64,000 nt of DNA from Petrolisthes cinctipes (GCA_033782935.1 JAWQEG010000129.1:935001-999000), one strand, 5' to 3'. Shown: positions 53,601-64,000, counted from the first letter of the stretch. The notes: generated by a model not told the origin, from the letters alone. Program-made: numbers and translations.

Positions 53601-56128
53601 TTTCAAAATACAGGCCCAAAACATACTGAAAATCGATCTTTTAGGTGCCCAAAAGTCGATATGTGCATGCATCTTCTGTACCCGTTTATATCCCAAATTC
53701 AACCTCAAAACACCCGAAAATTCGATATTTTGGGGTCCCAGAAGTGATCTGTACATGCCTACTCAGTGCTAGAATGTTTTCAAAATATAAGATCAAAACA
53801 TGCTAAAAATCGATATTTTAAATGTCCAAAGTCGATATGTGCATGCATCATCTGTACCCGTTTATATCTCAAATTCAGGCTCAAAACACCCAAAAATTCG
53901 ATATTTTGGGGTCCCAGAAGTAATTTGTACATGCTGTCTTAGTGCTAGAATATTTTCAAAATATAGGCCCAAAAAATGCTAAAAATCGATATTTTAGGTG
54001 CCCAAAGTCGATATCTCAAATTCAGGCCCAAAACACCCGAAAATTCGATATTTTGGGGTCCCAGAAGCGAACTGTACATGCCTACTCCGTGTTAGAGTAT
54101 TTTCAAAATACAGGCCCAAAACATACTGAAAATCGATCTTTTAGGTGCCCAAAAGTCGATATGTGCATGCATCTTCTGTACCCGTTTATATCCCAAATTC
54201 AACCTCAAAATACCCGAAAATTCGATACTTTTGGGTCTCAGAAGCGATCTGTACATGCCTACTCAGTGCTACAATTTTTTCAAAATATAGGCTCAAAACA
54301 TGCTAAAAATCGATATTTTAAGTGTCCAAATTCGATATGTGCATGCATCATCTGTACCCGTTTATATCTCAAATTCAGGCTCAAAACACCCGAAAATTCG
54401 ATATTTTGGGGTCCCAGAAGTAATCTGTACATGCTTACTTAGTGCTAGAATATTTTCAAAATATAGGCCCAAAACATGCTAAAAATCGATATTTTAGGTG
54501 CCCAAGGTCGATATCTCAAATTCAGGCCGAAAACACCCGAAAATTCGATATTTTGGGGTCCCAGAAGCGAACTGTACATGCCTACTCCGTGTTAGAGTAT
54601 TTTCAAAATACAGGCCAAAAACATACTGAAATTCGATCTTTTAGGTGCCCAAAAGTCGATATGTGCATGCATCTTCTGTACCCGTTTATATCCCAAATTC
54701 AACCTCAAAACATCCGAAAATTCGATATTTTTGGGTCCCAGAAGCGATCTGTACATGCCTACTCAGTGCTAGAATTTTTTCAAAATATAGGCTCAAAATA
54801 TGCTAAAAATCGATATTTTAAGTGTCCAAAGTCGATATGTGCTTGCATCTTCTGTACCCGTTTATATATCAAATTCAGGCTCCAAACACCGGAAAATTCG
54901 ATATTTTGGGGTCCCAAAAGCGATCTGTACATGCATACTCAGATGCAGGCCCAAAACATGCTGAAAATCGATATTTTAGGGGCCCAAAGTCAACATGTTT
55001 ATGCATCTTCTGCACTCGTTTATATCTCAAATTCATCCTCAGAGCACCCGAAAATTCGATAATTTTGGGTCCCAGAAGCGATCTGTACATCTCTACTCCT
55101 AATTAGAATGTTTTCAAGATACAGACCCAAAACATGCTCAAAATCGATATTTTAGGTGACAAAAAGTCGATATGTGCATGCATCTTCTGTACCCGTTTAT
55201 ATCTCAAATTGAGGCTCAACATAAGCGAAAATTCGATATTTTTGGGTCCCAGAAGCGATCTGTACATACCTACTCAGTGGTACAATTTTTTCAAAATATA
55301 GGCCCAAAATATGCTAAAAATCGATATTTTAGGTACCCCAAGTCGATATCTCAAATTCAGGCCCAAAACACCCAAAAATTCGATATTTTGGGATCCAAGA
55401 AGCGAACTGTATGTGTATACTCCGTGTTAGAGTATTTTCAAAATACAGGCCCAAAACATACTGAAATCGATCTTTTTGGTGCCCAAAAGTCGATATGTGC
55501 ATGCATCTTCTGTACCCGTTTATATCTCAAATTCAGGCTCAAAACACCCGAAAATTCGATATTTTGGGGTCACAGAAGTGATCTTTACATGCCTACTAAG
55601 TGCTAGAATATTTTCAAAATATAGGCCCAAAACATGCTAAAAATCGATATTTTAGGTGCCCAAAGTCGATATCTCAAATTCAGGCCCAAAACACCCGAAA
55701 ATTCGATATTTTGGGGTCCCAGAAGCAAACTGTACTTGCCTACTCTGAGTTTGAGTATTTTCAAAATATAGGCCCAAAACATACTGAAAATCGATCTTTT
55801 AGGTGCCCAAAAGTCGATATGTGCATGCATCTTCTGTACCCGTTTATATCCCAAATTCAATCTCAAAACACCTGAAAATTCGATATTTTTGGGTCCCAGA
55901 AGCGATCTGTAAATGCCTACTCAGTGCTACAATTTTTTCAAAATATAGGGTCAAAACATGCTAAAAATCGATATTTTAAGTGTCCAAAGTCGATATGTGC
56001 ATGCATCATCTGTACCCGTTTATATCTCAAATTCAGGCTCAAAACACCCGAAAATTCGATATTTTGGGGTCCCAGAAGTGATCTGTACATGCCTACTCAG
56101 TGCTAGAATGTTTTCAAAATATAGGCTC

Positions 56129-56153
56129 AAAACATGCTAAAAATCGATATTTT
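56129..56153 (+). other. Phased A/T tracts in half A
   Basis: In half A the tracts aaaa, aaaaa and tttt are centred near positions 7.5, 18 and 28.5 of the 88-bp half. Half B has the same spacing (56,217-56,241). Tracts about one helical turn apart are known to give intrinsic curvature, so a bend is predicted roughly every 88 bp. Curvature here is inferred and was not measured. Confidence 0.55.
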
Positions 56154-56229
56154 AAGTGTCCAAAGTCGATATGTGCTTGCATCATCTGTACCCGTTTATA
56201 TCTCAAATTCAGGCTCAAAATACCCGAAA

Positions 56230-56246
56230 ATTCGATATTTTGGGGT
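56230..56246 (+). other. CENP-B-box-like 17-mer in half B
   Basis: The sequence attcgatattttggggt matches the CENP-B box core pattern (nttcgnnnnanncgggn) at 7 of 9 fixed positions; the central a and the c of cggg are changed. It recurs in many monomers in both arms, with tttttgggt in place of ttttggggt in others. Such partial matches are easy to find in AT-rich repeats, so binding by a CENP-B relative is only a possibility. Confidence 0.3.
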
Positions 56247-56710
56247 CCCAGAAGCGAACTGTACATGCCTACTCCGTGTTAGAGTATTTTCAATATACAG
56301 GCCCAAAACATACTGAAAATCGATCTTTTAGGTGCCCAAAAGTCGATATCTGCATGCATCTTCTGTACCCGTTTATATCTCAAATTCAGGCTCAAAACAC
56401 CCGAAAATTCGATATTTTTGGGTCCCAGATATGATCTGTACATGCCTACTTGGTACGAGAATATTTTCAAAATATAGGCCCAAAACATGCTAAAAATCGA
56501 TATTTTAGGTTCCCGAAGTCGATATCTCAATTCAGGCCAAAAACACTCGAAAATTCGATATTTTGGGGTCTCAGAAGCGAACTGTACATGCCTACTCCAT
56601 GTTAGAGTATTTTCAAAATACAGGCCCAAAACATACTGAAAATCGATCTTTTAGGTGCCCACAAGTCGATATGTGCATGCATCTTCTGTACCCGTTTATA
56701 TCTCAAATTC

Positions 56711-56830
56711 AGGCTCCAAACACCGGAAAATTTGAAATTTTGGGGTCCCAGAAGCGATCTGTACATCTCTACTCCTAGTTAGAATGTTTTCAAGATACAG
56801 ACCCAAAACATGCTCAAAATCGATATTTTA
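56711..56830 (+). repeat. Hybrid X/Y monomer, copy 1
   Basis: The unit opens like X (gctccaaacaccggaaaatt) but after ggtcccagaagcgatctg it continues as Y (tacatctctactcctagttag, caagatacagaccc). One X monomer length is missing compared with the normal X-Y cassette, as expected from a crossover in the conserved half-B box. A second hybrid lies 3,477 bp away near 60,187-60,300. Confidence 0.83.
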
Positions 56831-56969
56831 GGTGCCCAAAAGTCAATATGTGCATGCATCTTCTGTACCCGTTTATATTTCAAATTCAGGCTCAAAACAC
56901 CCGAAAATTCGATATTTTTGGGTCCCAGAAGTGATCTGTACATGCCTACTCAGTTCTAGAACGTTTTCA

Positions 56970-57185
56970 AAATATAGGCTCAAAACATGCTAAAAATCGA
57001 TATTTTAAGTGTCCAAAGTCGATATGTGCATGCATCATCTGTACCCGTTTATATCTCAAATTCAGGCTCGAAACACCCGAAAATACGATATTTTGGGGTC
57101 CCAGAAGCGATCTGTAAAGTGCTAGAATATTTTCAAAATATAGGCCCAAACCATGCTAAAAATCGACATTTTAGGTGCCCAAAGT
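56970..57185 (+). repeat. 1,169-bp offset block, copy 1
   Basis: Shares caggctcgaaacacccg, ctgtaaagtgctagaat and cccaaaccatgct with 58,139-58,354. It ends at a gata insertion (tcgatagatatctc) at 57,187 that the other copy lacks. Confidence 0.78.
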
Positions 57186-58138
57186 CGATAGATATCTCAA
57201 ATTCAGGCCCAAAACACACAAAAAATCGATATTTTGGGGTCCCAGAAGCGATCTGTACATGCCTACTCCGTGTTAGAGTATTTTCAATATACAGGCCCAA
57301 AACATACTAAAAATCGATCTTTTAGGTGCCCTAAAGTCGATATGTGCATGCATCTTCTGTACCCGTTTATATCCCAAATTCAACCTCAAATCACCCGAAA
57401 ATTCGATACTTTTGGGTCCCAGAAGCGATCTGTACATGCCTACTCAGTGCTAGAATTTTTTCAAAATATAGGCTCAAAACATGCTAAAAATCGATATTTT
57501 AAGTGTCTAAAGTCGATATGTGCATGCATCATCTGTACCCGTTTATATCTCAAATTCAGGCTCAAAACACCCGAAAATTCGATATTTTGGGGTCCCAGAA
57601 GCGATCTGTACATGCCTACTCAGTGCTAGAATGTTTTCAAAATATAGGCTCAAAACATGCTAAAAATCGATATTTTAAGTGTCCAAAGTCGATATGTGCT
57701 TGCATCATCTGTACCCGTTTATATCTCAAATTCAGGCTCAAAACACCCGAAAATTCGATATTTTGGGGTCCCAGAAGTAATCTGTACATGATTAGTTAGT
57801 GCTAGAATATTTTCAAAATATAGGCCCAAAACATGCTAAAAATCGATATTTTAGGTGCCCAAAGTCAATATCTCAAATTCAAGCCCGAAACACCCAAAAT
57901 TCGATATTTTGGGGTCCCAGAAGCGAACTGTACATGCCTACTCCGTGTTAGAGTATTTTCAAAATACAGGCCCAAAACATACTGAAAATCGATCTTTTAG
58001 GTGCCCAAAAGTCGATATGTGCATGCATCTTCTGTACCCGTTTATATCCCAAATTCAACCACAAAACACCCGAAAATTCGATACTTTTGGTTCCCAGAAG
58101 CGATCTGTACATGCCTACTCAGTGCTAGAATTTTTTCA

Positions 58139-58354
58139 AAATAGAGGCTCAAAACATGCTAAAAATCGATATTTTAAGTGTCCAAAGTCGATATGTGCAT
58201 GCATCATCTGTACCCGTTTATATCTCAAATTCAGGCTCGAAACACCCGAAAATTCGATATTTTGGGGTCCCAGAAGCGATCTGTAAAGTGCTAGAATATT
58301 TTCAAAATATAGGCCCAAACCATGCTACAAATCGATATTTTAGGTGCCCAAAGT
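58139..58354 (+). repeat. 1,169-bp offset block, copy 2
   Basis: Carries the same ctgtaaagtgctag and aaaccatgc marks, followed by gttgatatctc without the gata insertion. Between the copies and around them lie ordinary trimers. Confidence 0.78.
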
Positions 58355-60186
58355 TGATATCTCAAATTCAGGCCCAAAACACCCAAAAATTCGATATTTT
58401 GTGGTCCCACAAGCGATCTGTACATGCCTACTCCGTGTTAGAGTATTTTCAATATACAGGCCCAAAACATACTGAAAATCGATCTTTTAGGTGACCTAAA
58501 GTCGATATGTGCATGCATCTTCTGTACCCGTTTATATCTCAAATTCAGGCTCAAAACACCCGAAAATTCGATATTTTGTGGTCCCAGAAGTGATCTGTAC
58601 ATGCCTACTTAGTGCTAGAATATTTTCAAAATATAGGCCCAAAAACATGCTAAAAATCGATATTTTAGGTGCCCAAAGTCGATATCTCAAATTCAGGCCC
58701 AAAACACCCGAAAGTTCGATATTTTGGGGTCCCAGAAGCGAACTGTACATGCCTACTCCGTGTTAGAGTATTTTCAATATCCAGGCCCAAAACATACTGA
58801 AAATCGATCTTTTAGGTGCCCAAAAGTCGATATGTGCATGCATCTTCTGTACCCGTTTATATTTCAAATTCAGGCTCAAAACACCCGAAAATTCTATATT
58901 TTGGGGTCCCAGAAGTGATCTGTACATGCCTACTTGGTGCTAGAATATTTTCAAAATATAGGCCCAAAACATGCTAAAAACTGATATTTTAGGTACCCAA
59001 AGTCGATATCTCAATTCAGGCCCAAAACACCCGAAAATTCGATATTTTGGGGTACCAGAAGCGAACTGTACATGCCTAATCCGTGTTAGAGTATTTTCAA
59101 AATACAGGCCCAAAACATGCTAAAAATCGATCTTTTAGGTGCCCAAAAGTCGATATGTGCATGCATCTTCTGTACCCGTTTATATCCCAAATTCAACCTC
59201 AAAACACCCGAAAATTCGATACTTTTGGGTCCAAGAAGCGATCTGTACATGCCTACTCAGTGCTAGAATTTTTTCAAAATATAGGCTCAAAACATGCTAA
59301 AAATCGATATTTTAAGTGTCCAAAGTCGATATGTGCATGCATCATCTGTACCCGTTTATATCTCAAATTCAGTCTCAAAACACCCTAAAATTCGATATTT
59401 TGGGGTCCCAGAAGCGATCTGTACAGTGCTAGAATATTTTCAAAATATAGGCCCAGAACATGCCTAAAATCGATATTTTAGGTGCCCAAAGTCGATAGAT
59501 ATCTCAAATTCAGTCCCAAAACACCCAAAAAATCGATATTTTGGTGTCCCAGAAGCGATCTGTAAATGCCTACTCCGTGTTAGAGTATTTTCAATATCCA
59601 GGCCCAAAACATACTGAAAATCGATATTTTAAGTGTCCAAAGTCGATATGTGCATGCATCATCTGTACCCGTTTATATGTCAAATTCAGGCTCAAAACAC
59701 CCGAAAATTCGATATTTTGGGGTCCCAGAAGTGATCTGTACATGCCTACTCAGTGCTAGAATGTTTTCAAAATATAGGCTCAAAACATGCTAAAAATCAA
59801 TATTTTAAGTGTCCAATGTCGATATGTGCTTGCATCATCTGTACCCGTTTATATCTCAAATTCAGGCTCAAAATACCCGAAAATTCGATATTTTGGGGTC
59901 CCAGAAGTGATCTGTACATGCCTACTTGGTGCTAGAATATTTTCAAAATATAGGCCCAAAAACATGCTAAAAATCGATATTTTAGGTACCCAAAGTCGAT
60001 ATCTCAATTCATGCCCAAAACACTCGAAAATCCGATATTTTGGGGTCCCAGAAGCGAACTGTACATGCCTACTCCGTGTTAGAGTATTTTCAAAATACAG
60101 GCACAAAACATACTGAAAATCGATCTTTTAGGTGCCCAAAAGTCGATATGTGCATGCATCTTCTGTACCCGTTTATATCTCAAATT

Positions 60187-60300
60187 CAGGCTCCAAACAC
60201 CGGAAAATTCGATATTTTTGGGTCCCAGAAGCGATCTGTACATCTCTACTCCTAGTTAGAATGTTTTCAAGATACAGACCCAAAACATGCTCAAAATCGA
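60187..60300 (+). repeat. Hybrid X/Y monomer, copy 2
   Basis: Same fused order as at 56,711 (caccggaaaattcg, then tctctactcctagttag). Flanking units are also alike (tatctcaattcatgcccaa and cactcgaaaatccg near 60,000 against cactcgaaaattcg near 56,545). So the hybrid was copied after it formed. Confidence 0.83.
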
Positions 60301-60539
60301 TATTTTAGGTACCCAAAAGTCGATATGTGCATGCATCTTCTGTACCCGTTTATATCTCAAATTGAGGCTCCAAACACCCGAAAATTCGATATTTTTGGGT
60401 CCCAGAAGCGATCTGTACATGCCTACTCAGTGCTAGAATATTTTCAAAATATAGGCCCAAAAAATGCTAAAAATCGATATTTTAGGTGCCCAAAGTCGAT
60501 ATCTCAAATTCAGGCCCAAAACTCCCAAAAATTCGATAT

Positions 60540-61576
60540 TTTGGGGTCCCAGAAGCGAACTGTAGGTGTATACTCCGTGTTAGAGTATTTTCAAAATACA
60601 GGCCCAAAACATACTGAAAATCGATCTTTTAGGTGCCCAAAAGTCGATATGTGCATGCATCTTCTGTACCCGTTTATATCCCAAATTCAACCTCAAAACA
60701 CCCGAAAATTCGATACTTTTGGTTCCCAGAAGCGATCTGTACATGCCTACTCAGTGCTAGAATTTTTTCAAAATATAGGCTCAAAACATGCTAAAAATCG
60801 ATATTTTAAGTGTCCAAAGTCGATATGTGCATGCATCATCTGTACCCGTTTATATCTCAAATTCAGGCTCAAAACACCCGAAAATTCGATATTTTTGGGT
60901 CCCAGAAGCGATCTGTACATGCCTACTCAGTGCTAGAATATTTTCAAAATATAGGCTAAAAACATGCTAAAACTCGATATTTTAGGTGCCCAAAGTCGAT
61001 ATCTCAAATTCAGGCCCAAAACACCCAAAAATTCGATATTTTGTGGTCCCAGAAGCGATCTGTACATGCCTACTCCGTGTTAGAGTATTTTCAATATACA
61101 GGCCCAAAACATACTGAAAATCGATCTTTTAGGTGCCCAAAAGTCGATATGTGCATGCATCTTCTGTACCCGTTTATATCCCAAATTCAACCTCAAAACA
61201 CCCGAAAATTCGATACTTTTGGGTCCCAGAAGCGATCTGTACATGCCTACTCAGTGCTAGAATTTTTTCGAAATATAGGCTCAAAACATGCTAAAAATCG
61301 ATATTTTAAGTGTCCAAAGTCGATATGTGCATGCATCATCTGTACCCGTTTATATCTCAAATTCAGGCTCAAAACACCCGAAAATTCGATATTTTTGGGT
61401 CCCAGAAGCGATCTGTACATGCCTACTCAGTGCTAGAATATTTTCAAAATATAGGCTAAAAACATGCTAAAAATCGATATTTTAGGTGCCCAAAGTCGAT
61501 ATCTCAAATTCAGGCCCAAAACACCCAAAAATTCGATATTTTGTGGTCCCAGAAGCGATCTGTACATGCCTACTCC
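60540..61576 (+). repeat. 500-bp trimer tandem
   Basis: Successive 500-bp periods of S+L2+L1. The marks ccaacctc-type cccaaattcaacctc, gatacttttggg, gatatttttgggtccc and ataggctaaaaacatgc recur at a 500-bp spacing (for example ataggctaaaaac at about 60,952 and 61,452; gatattttgtggtcccag at about 61,035 and 61,535). This is the cleanest example of the basic higher-order unit of the plus arm. Confidence 0.87.
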
Positions 61577-62715
61577 GTGTTAGAGTATTTTCAAAATACA
61601 GGCCCAAAACATACTGAAAATCGATCTTTTAGGTGCCCAAAAGTCGATATGTGCATGCATCTTCTGTACCCGTTTATATCCCAAATTCAACCTCAAAACA
61701 CCCGAAAATTCGATACTTTTGGGTCCCAGAAGCGATCTGTACATGCCTACTCAGTGCTAGAATTTTTTCAAAATATAGGCTAAAAACATGCTAAAAATCG
61801 ATATTTTAAGTGTCCAAAGTCGATATGTGCAAGCATCATCTGTACCCGTTTATATCTCAAATTCTGGCTCAAAACTCCCGAAAATTCGATATTTTGGGGT
61901 CCCAGAAGCGATCTGTAGAGTGCTAGAATATTTTCAAAATATAGGCCCAAAACATGCTAAAAATCGATATTTTAGGTGCCCAAAGTCGATATCTCAAATT
62001 CAGGCCCAAAACACCCAAAAATTCGATATTTTGGGGTCCCAGAAGCGATCTGTACATGCCTACTCCGTGTTAGAGTATTTTCAATATCCAAGCCCAAAAC
62101 ATACTGAAAATCGATCTTTTAGGTGCCCAAAAGTCGATATGTGCATGCATCTTCTGTACCCGTTTATATCTCAAATTCAGGCTCAAAACACCCGAAAATT
62201 CGATATTTTGGGGTCCCAGAAGTGATCTGTACATGCCTACTTAGTGCTAGAATATTTTCAAAATATTGGCCCAAAAACATGCTAAAAATCGATATTTTAG
62301 GTGCCCAAAGTCGATATCTCAAATTCAGGCCCAAAACACCCGAAAGTTCGATATTTTGGAGTCCCAGAAGCAAACTGTACATGCCTACTCCGTGTTAGAG
62401 TATTTTCAAAATACAGGCCCAAAACATACTGAAAATCGATCTTTTAGGTGCCCAAAAGTCGATATGTGCATGCATCTTCTGTACACGTTTATATTTCAAA
62501 TTCAGGCTCTAAACACCCAAAAATTCGATATTTTTGGGTCCCAGAAGCGATCTATACATGCCTACTCAGTGCTAGAATATTTTCAAAATATAGGCCCAAA
62601 ACATGCTAAAAATCGATATTTTAGGTGCCCAAAGTCGATATCTCAAATTCAGGCCCAAAACACCCAAAAATTCGATATTTTGGGGTCCCAGAAGCGATCT
62701 GTACATGCCTACTCC
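61577..62715 (+). repeat. Seven-monomer higher-order unit (1,139 bp), copy 1
   Basis: Anchor positions gtgttag or gtgctag at 61,577, 61,754, 61,920, 62,067, 62,244, 62,392, 62,569 and 62,716 give unit lengths of 177, 166, 147, 177, 148, 177 and 147 bp, summing to 1,139. Private marks: ccaatatcca-type ttttcaatatcca, aatattggcccaaaaacatg, cccgaaagttcg, ttttggagtcccag, tacacgtttatatttc and caggctctaaacaccc. Confidence 0.92.
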
Positions 62716-64000
62716 GTGTTAGAGTATTTTCAAAATACAGGCCCAAAACATACTGAAAATCGATCTTTTAGGTGCCCAAAAGTCGATATGTGCATGCATC
62801 TTCTGTACCCGTTTATATCCCAAATTCAACCTCAAAACACCCGAAAATTCGATACTTTTGGGTCCCAGAAGCGATCTGTACATGCCTACTCAGTGCTAGA
62901 ATTTTTTCAAAATATAGGCTCAAAACATGCTAAAAATCGATATTTTAAGTGTCCAAAGTCGATATGTGCATGCATCATCTGTACCCGTTTATATCTCAAA
63001 TTCAGGCTCAAAACTCCCGAAAATTCGATATTTTGGGGTCCCAGAAGCGATCTGTACAGTGCTAGAATATTTTCAAAAAATAGGTCCAAAACATGCTAAA
63101 AATCGATATTTTAGGTGCCCAAAGTCGATATCTCAAATTCAGGCCCAAAACACCCAAAAATTCGATATTTTGGGGTCCCAGAAGCGATCTGTACATGCCT
63201 ACTCCGTGTTAGAGTATTTTCAATATCCAGGCCCAAAACATACTGAAAATCGATCTTTTAGGTGCCCAAAAGTCGATATGTGCATGCATCTTCTGTACCC
63301 GTTTATATCTCAAATTCAGGCTCAAAACACCCGAAAATTCGATATTTTGGGGTCCCAGAAGTGATCTGTACATGCCTACTTAGTGCTAGAATATTTTCAA
63401 AATATTGGCCCAAAAACATGCTAAAAATCGATATTTTAGGTGCCCAAAGTCGATATCTCAAATTCAGGCCCAAAACACCCGAAAGTTCGATATTTTGGAG
63501 TCCCAGAAGCAAACTGTACATGCCTACTCCGTGTTAGAGTATTTTCAAAATACAGGCCCAAAACATACTGAAAATCGATCTTTTAGGTGCCCAAAAGTCG
63601 ATATGTGCATGCATCTTCTGTACACGTTTATATTTCAAATTCAGGCTCTAAACACCCGAAAATTCGATATTTTTGGGTCCCAGAAGCGATCTGTACATGC
63701 CTACTCAGTGCTAGAATATTTTCAAAATATAGGCCCAAAACATGCTAAAAATCGATATTTTAGGTGCCCAAAGTCGATATCTCAAATTCAGGCCCAAAAC
63801 ACCCAAAAATTCGATATTTTGGGGTCCCAGAAGCGATCTGTACATGCCTACTCCGTGTTAGAGTATTTTCAAAATACAGGCCCAAAACATACTGAAAATC
63901 GATCTTTTAGGTGCCCAAAAGTCGATATGTGCATGCATCTTCTGTACCCGTTTATATCCCAAATTCAACCTCAAAACACCCGAAAATTCGATACTTTTGG
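62716..64000 (+). repeat. Seven-monomer higher-order unit, copy 2 and start of copy 3
   Basis: Repeats the marks of 61,577-62,715 shifted 1,139 bp, with rare changes (ctatacatgcc at 62,552 becomes ctgtacatgcc; cacccaaaaattcg at 62,515 becomes cacccgaaaattcg). The next unit starts at about 63,855 and runs out of the window, so a longer regular tandem may lie to the right. Confidence 0.9.

Larger units (their letters stand above)
56124..56299 (+). repeat. Representative full-length monomer (176 bp, two 88-bp halves)
   Basis: I use this copy as reference. Half A (56,124-56,211) starts ggctcaaaacatgctaaaaa and half B (56,212-56,299) starts ggctcaaaatacccgaaaat. Both are exactly 88 bp. Aligned without gaps they agree at about 55 of 88 positions. 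They share ggctcaaaa at positions 1-9 and tcgatatttt at 21-30 in full. The next unit begins ggcccaaaaca at 56,300. So the 176-bp monomer is an old dimer of an 88-bp ancestor whose halves have diverged and now repeat as one unit. The L2 form is one base longer (cccaaaagtcg instead of ccaaagtcg), giving 177 bp. Confidence 0.88.
50699..56562 (+). repeat. Plus-arm trimers with two X-Y cassettes
   Basis: Cassettes at 50,791 and 54,941; an aagtgtatact unit at about 53,575 and a related tatgtgtatactccg at about 55,410. Local oddities are ttttctacatatagggtc near 52,130, atgctgtcttagtgc near 53,932, gaggctcaacataagcg near 55,211 and ctctgagtttgagtatt near 55,744. No gene-like content. Confidence 0.78.
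22000..64000 (+). repeat. Satellite array, plus-oriented arm
   Basis: This is the same monomer family in the opposite orientation. The dominant order is S (147 bp, gtcgatatctcaaattc), then L2 (177 bp, marked by gtgttagagtattttc, catactgaaaatcgatc and cttttagg), then L1 (176 bp, marked by gtgctagaat and ctaaaaatcgatatttta), about 500 bp per trimer. Trimers are broken up by extra L1 units, 166-bp units, X-Y cassettes and a variant with ctgtaagtgtatactccg. Point variants are shared locally and change along the arm, as expected for homogenisation by unequal exchange or conversion. The array runs off the right end of the window. Confidence 0.97.

Noticed and set aside
62266..63099. Long open frame of 277 codons, and about two hundred shorter open frames on both strands
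   Set aside because: They are read-throughs of the satellite. The peptides are the same few repeat phrases, both strands and several frames are open at once, and starts are often gtg. Because 147 and 177 are multiples of three, an S-L2 pair keeps frame; a 176-bp or 166-bp unit shifts it and ends the frame. No domain, initiation context or conservation of codons was seen.
1..64000. CRISPR array
   Set aside because: Repeats are contiguous 147-177-bp units that are similar along their entire length; there are no short repeats with unique spacers and no cas-like gene.
1..64000. Transposon or retroelement insertions
   Set aside because: The monomer rhythm is never interrupted by more than a few bases. 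No terminal repeats, target-site duplications, poly-A tails or reverse-transcriptase frames were found.
1..64000. tRNA, rRNA or other structured RNA genes
   Set aside because: No conserved tRNA boxes in order or rRNA-like segments; dyads such as tgcatgca and atcgat are short and part of each monomer.
1..64000. Identification with a named satellite family or species
   Set aside because: The consensus does not match the plant or animal centromeric satellites whose sequence I can recall, so I leave the family and host unnamed.

Overview
The whole 64 kb window is satellite DNA. I see no credible gene, RNA gene or transposon anywhere in it. One AT-rich tandem-repeat family fills it from end to end. 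The full monomer is 176-177 bp. Common derived forms are 147 bp (S, a 29-bp internal deletion), 166 bp (M, a 10-bp deletion) and about 159 bp (X, a shortened tail). The monomer size, the higher-order structure and the patchwork of near-identical blocks are typical of a eukaryotic centromeric or pericentromeric array. A land plant is my guess from monomer length alone. I do not recognise the family, and animals or other eukaryotes are not excluded.

Layout. Bases 1-21,999 carry the repeat in one orientation (called minus) and 22,000-64,000 carry it in the other (plus). The switch is a clean point junction at 21,999/22,000 with no unique DNA. The minus arm is a mosaic of 1.7-2.9 kb multi-monomer blocks copied at offsets of 2,335, 3,363, 7,373 and 9,091 bp. 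The plus arm is built mostly on an S-L2-L1 trimer (147+177+176 = 500 bp). It also holds a 490-bp trimer run (28.1-29.5 kb), a 353-bp dimer run (48.4-49.1 kb), larger copies at offsets of 2,112-2,669 bp, and a 1,139-bp seven-monomer tandem at the right end. A pair of variant monomers (the X-Y cassette) is scattered eight times in each arm, which shows that both arms come from the same array.

Structure within the monomer. The 176-bp unit is itself an old head-to-tail dimer of two 88-bp halves, about 62% identical without gaps in the copy I aligned by hand. Each half holds A/T tracts about 10-11 bp apart. Half B holds a 7-of-9 match to the CENP-B box core. Most block boundaries, and two clear hybrid monomers, fall in or near one conserved stretch of half B (gggtcccagaagcgatctg), so this is the apparent exchange zone.

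How it works together: nothing here encodes a product. Any function would be structural (chromatin, centromere or heterochromatin) or through non-coding transcripts. The open frames in the window are by-products of a stop-poor repeat in which 147 and 177 are both multiples of three.
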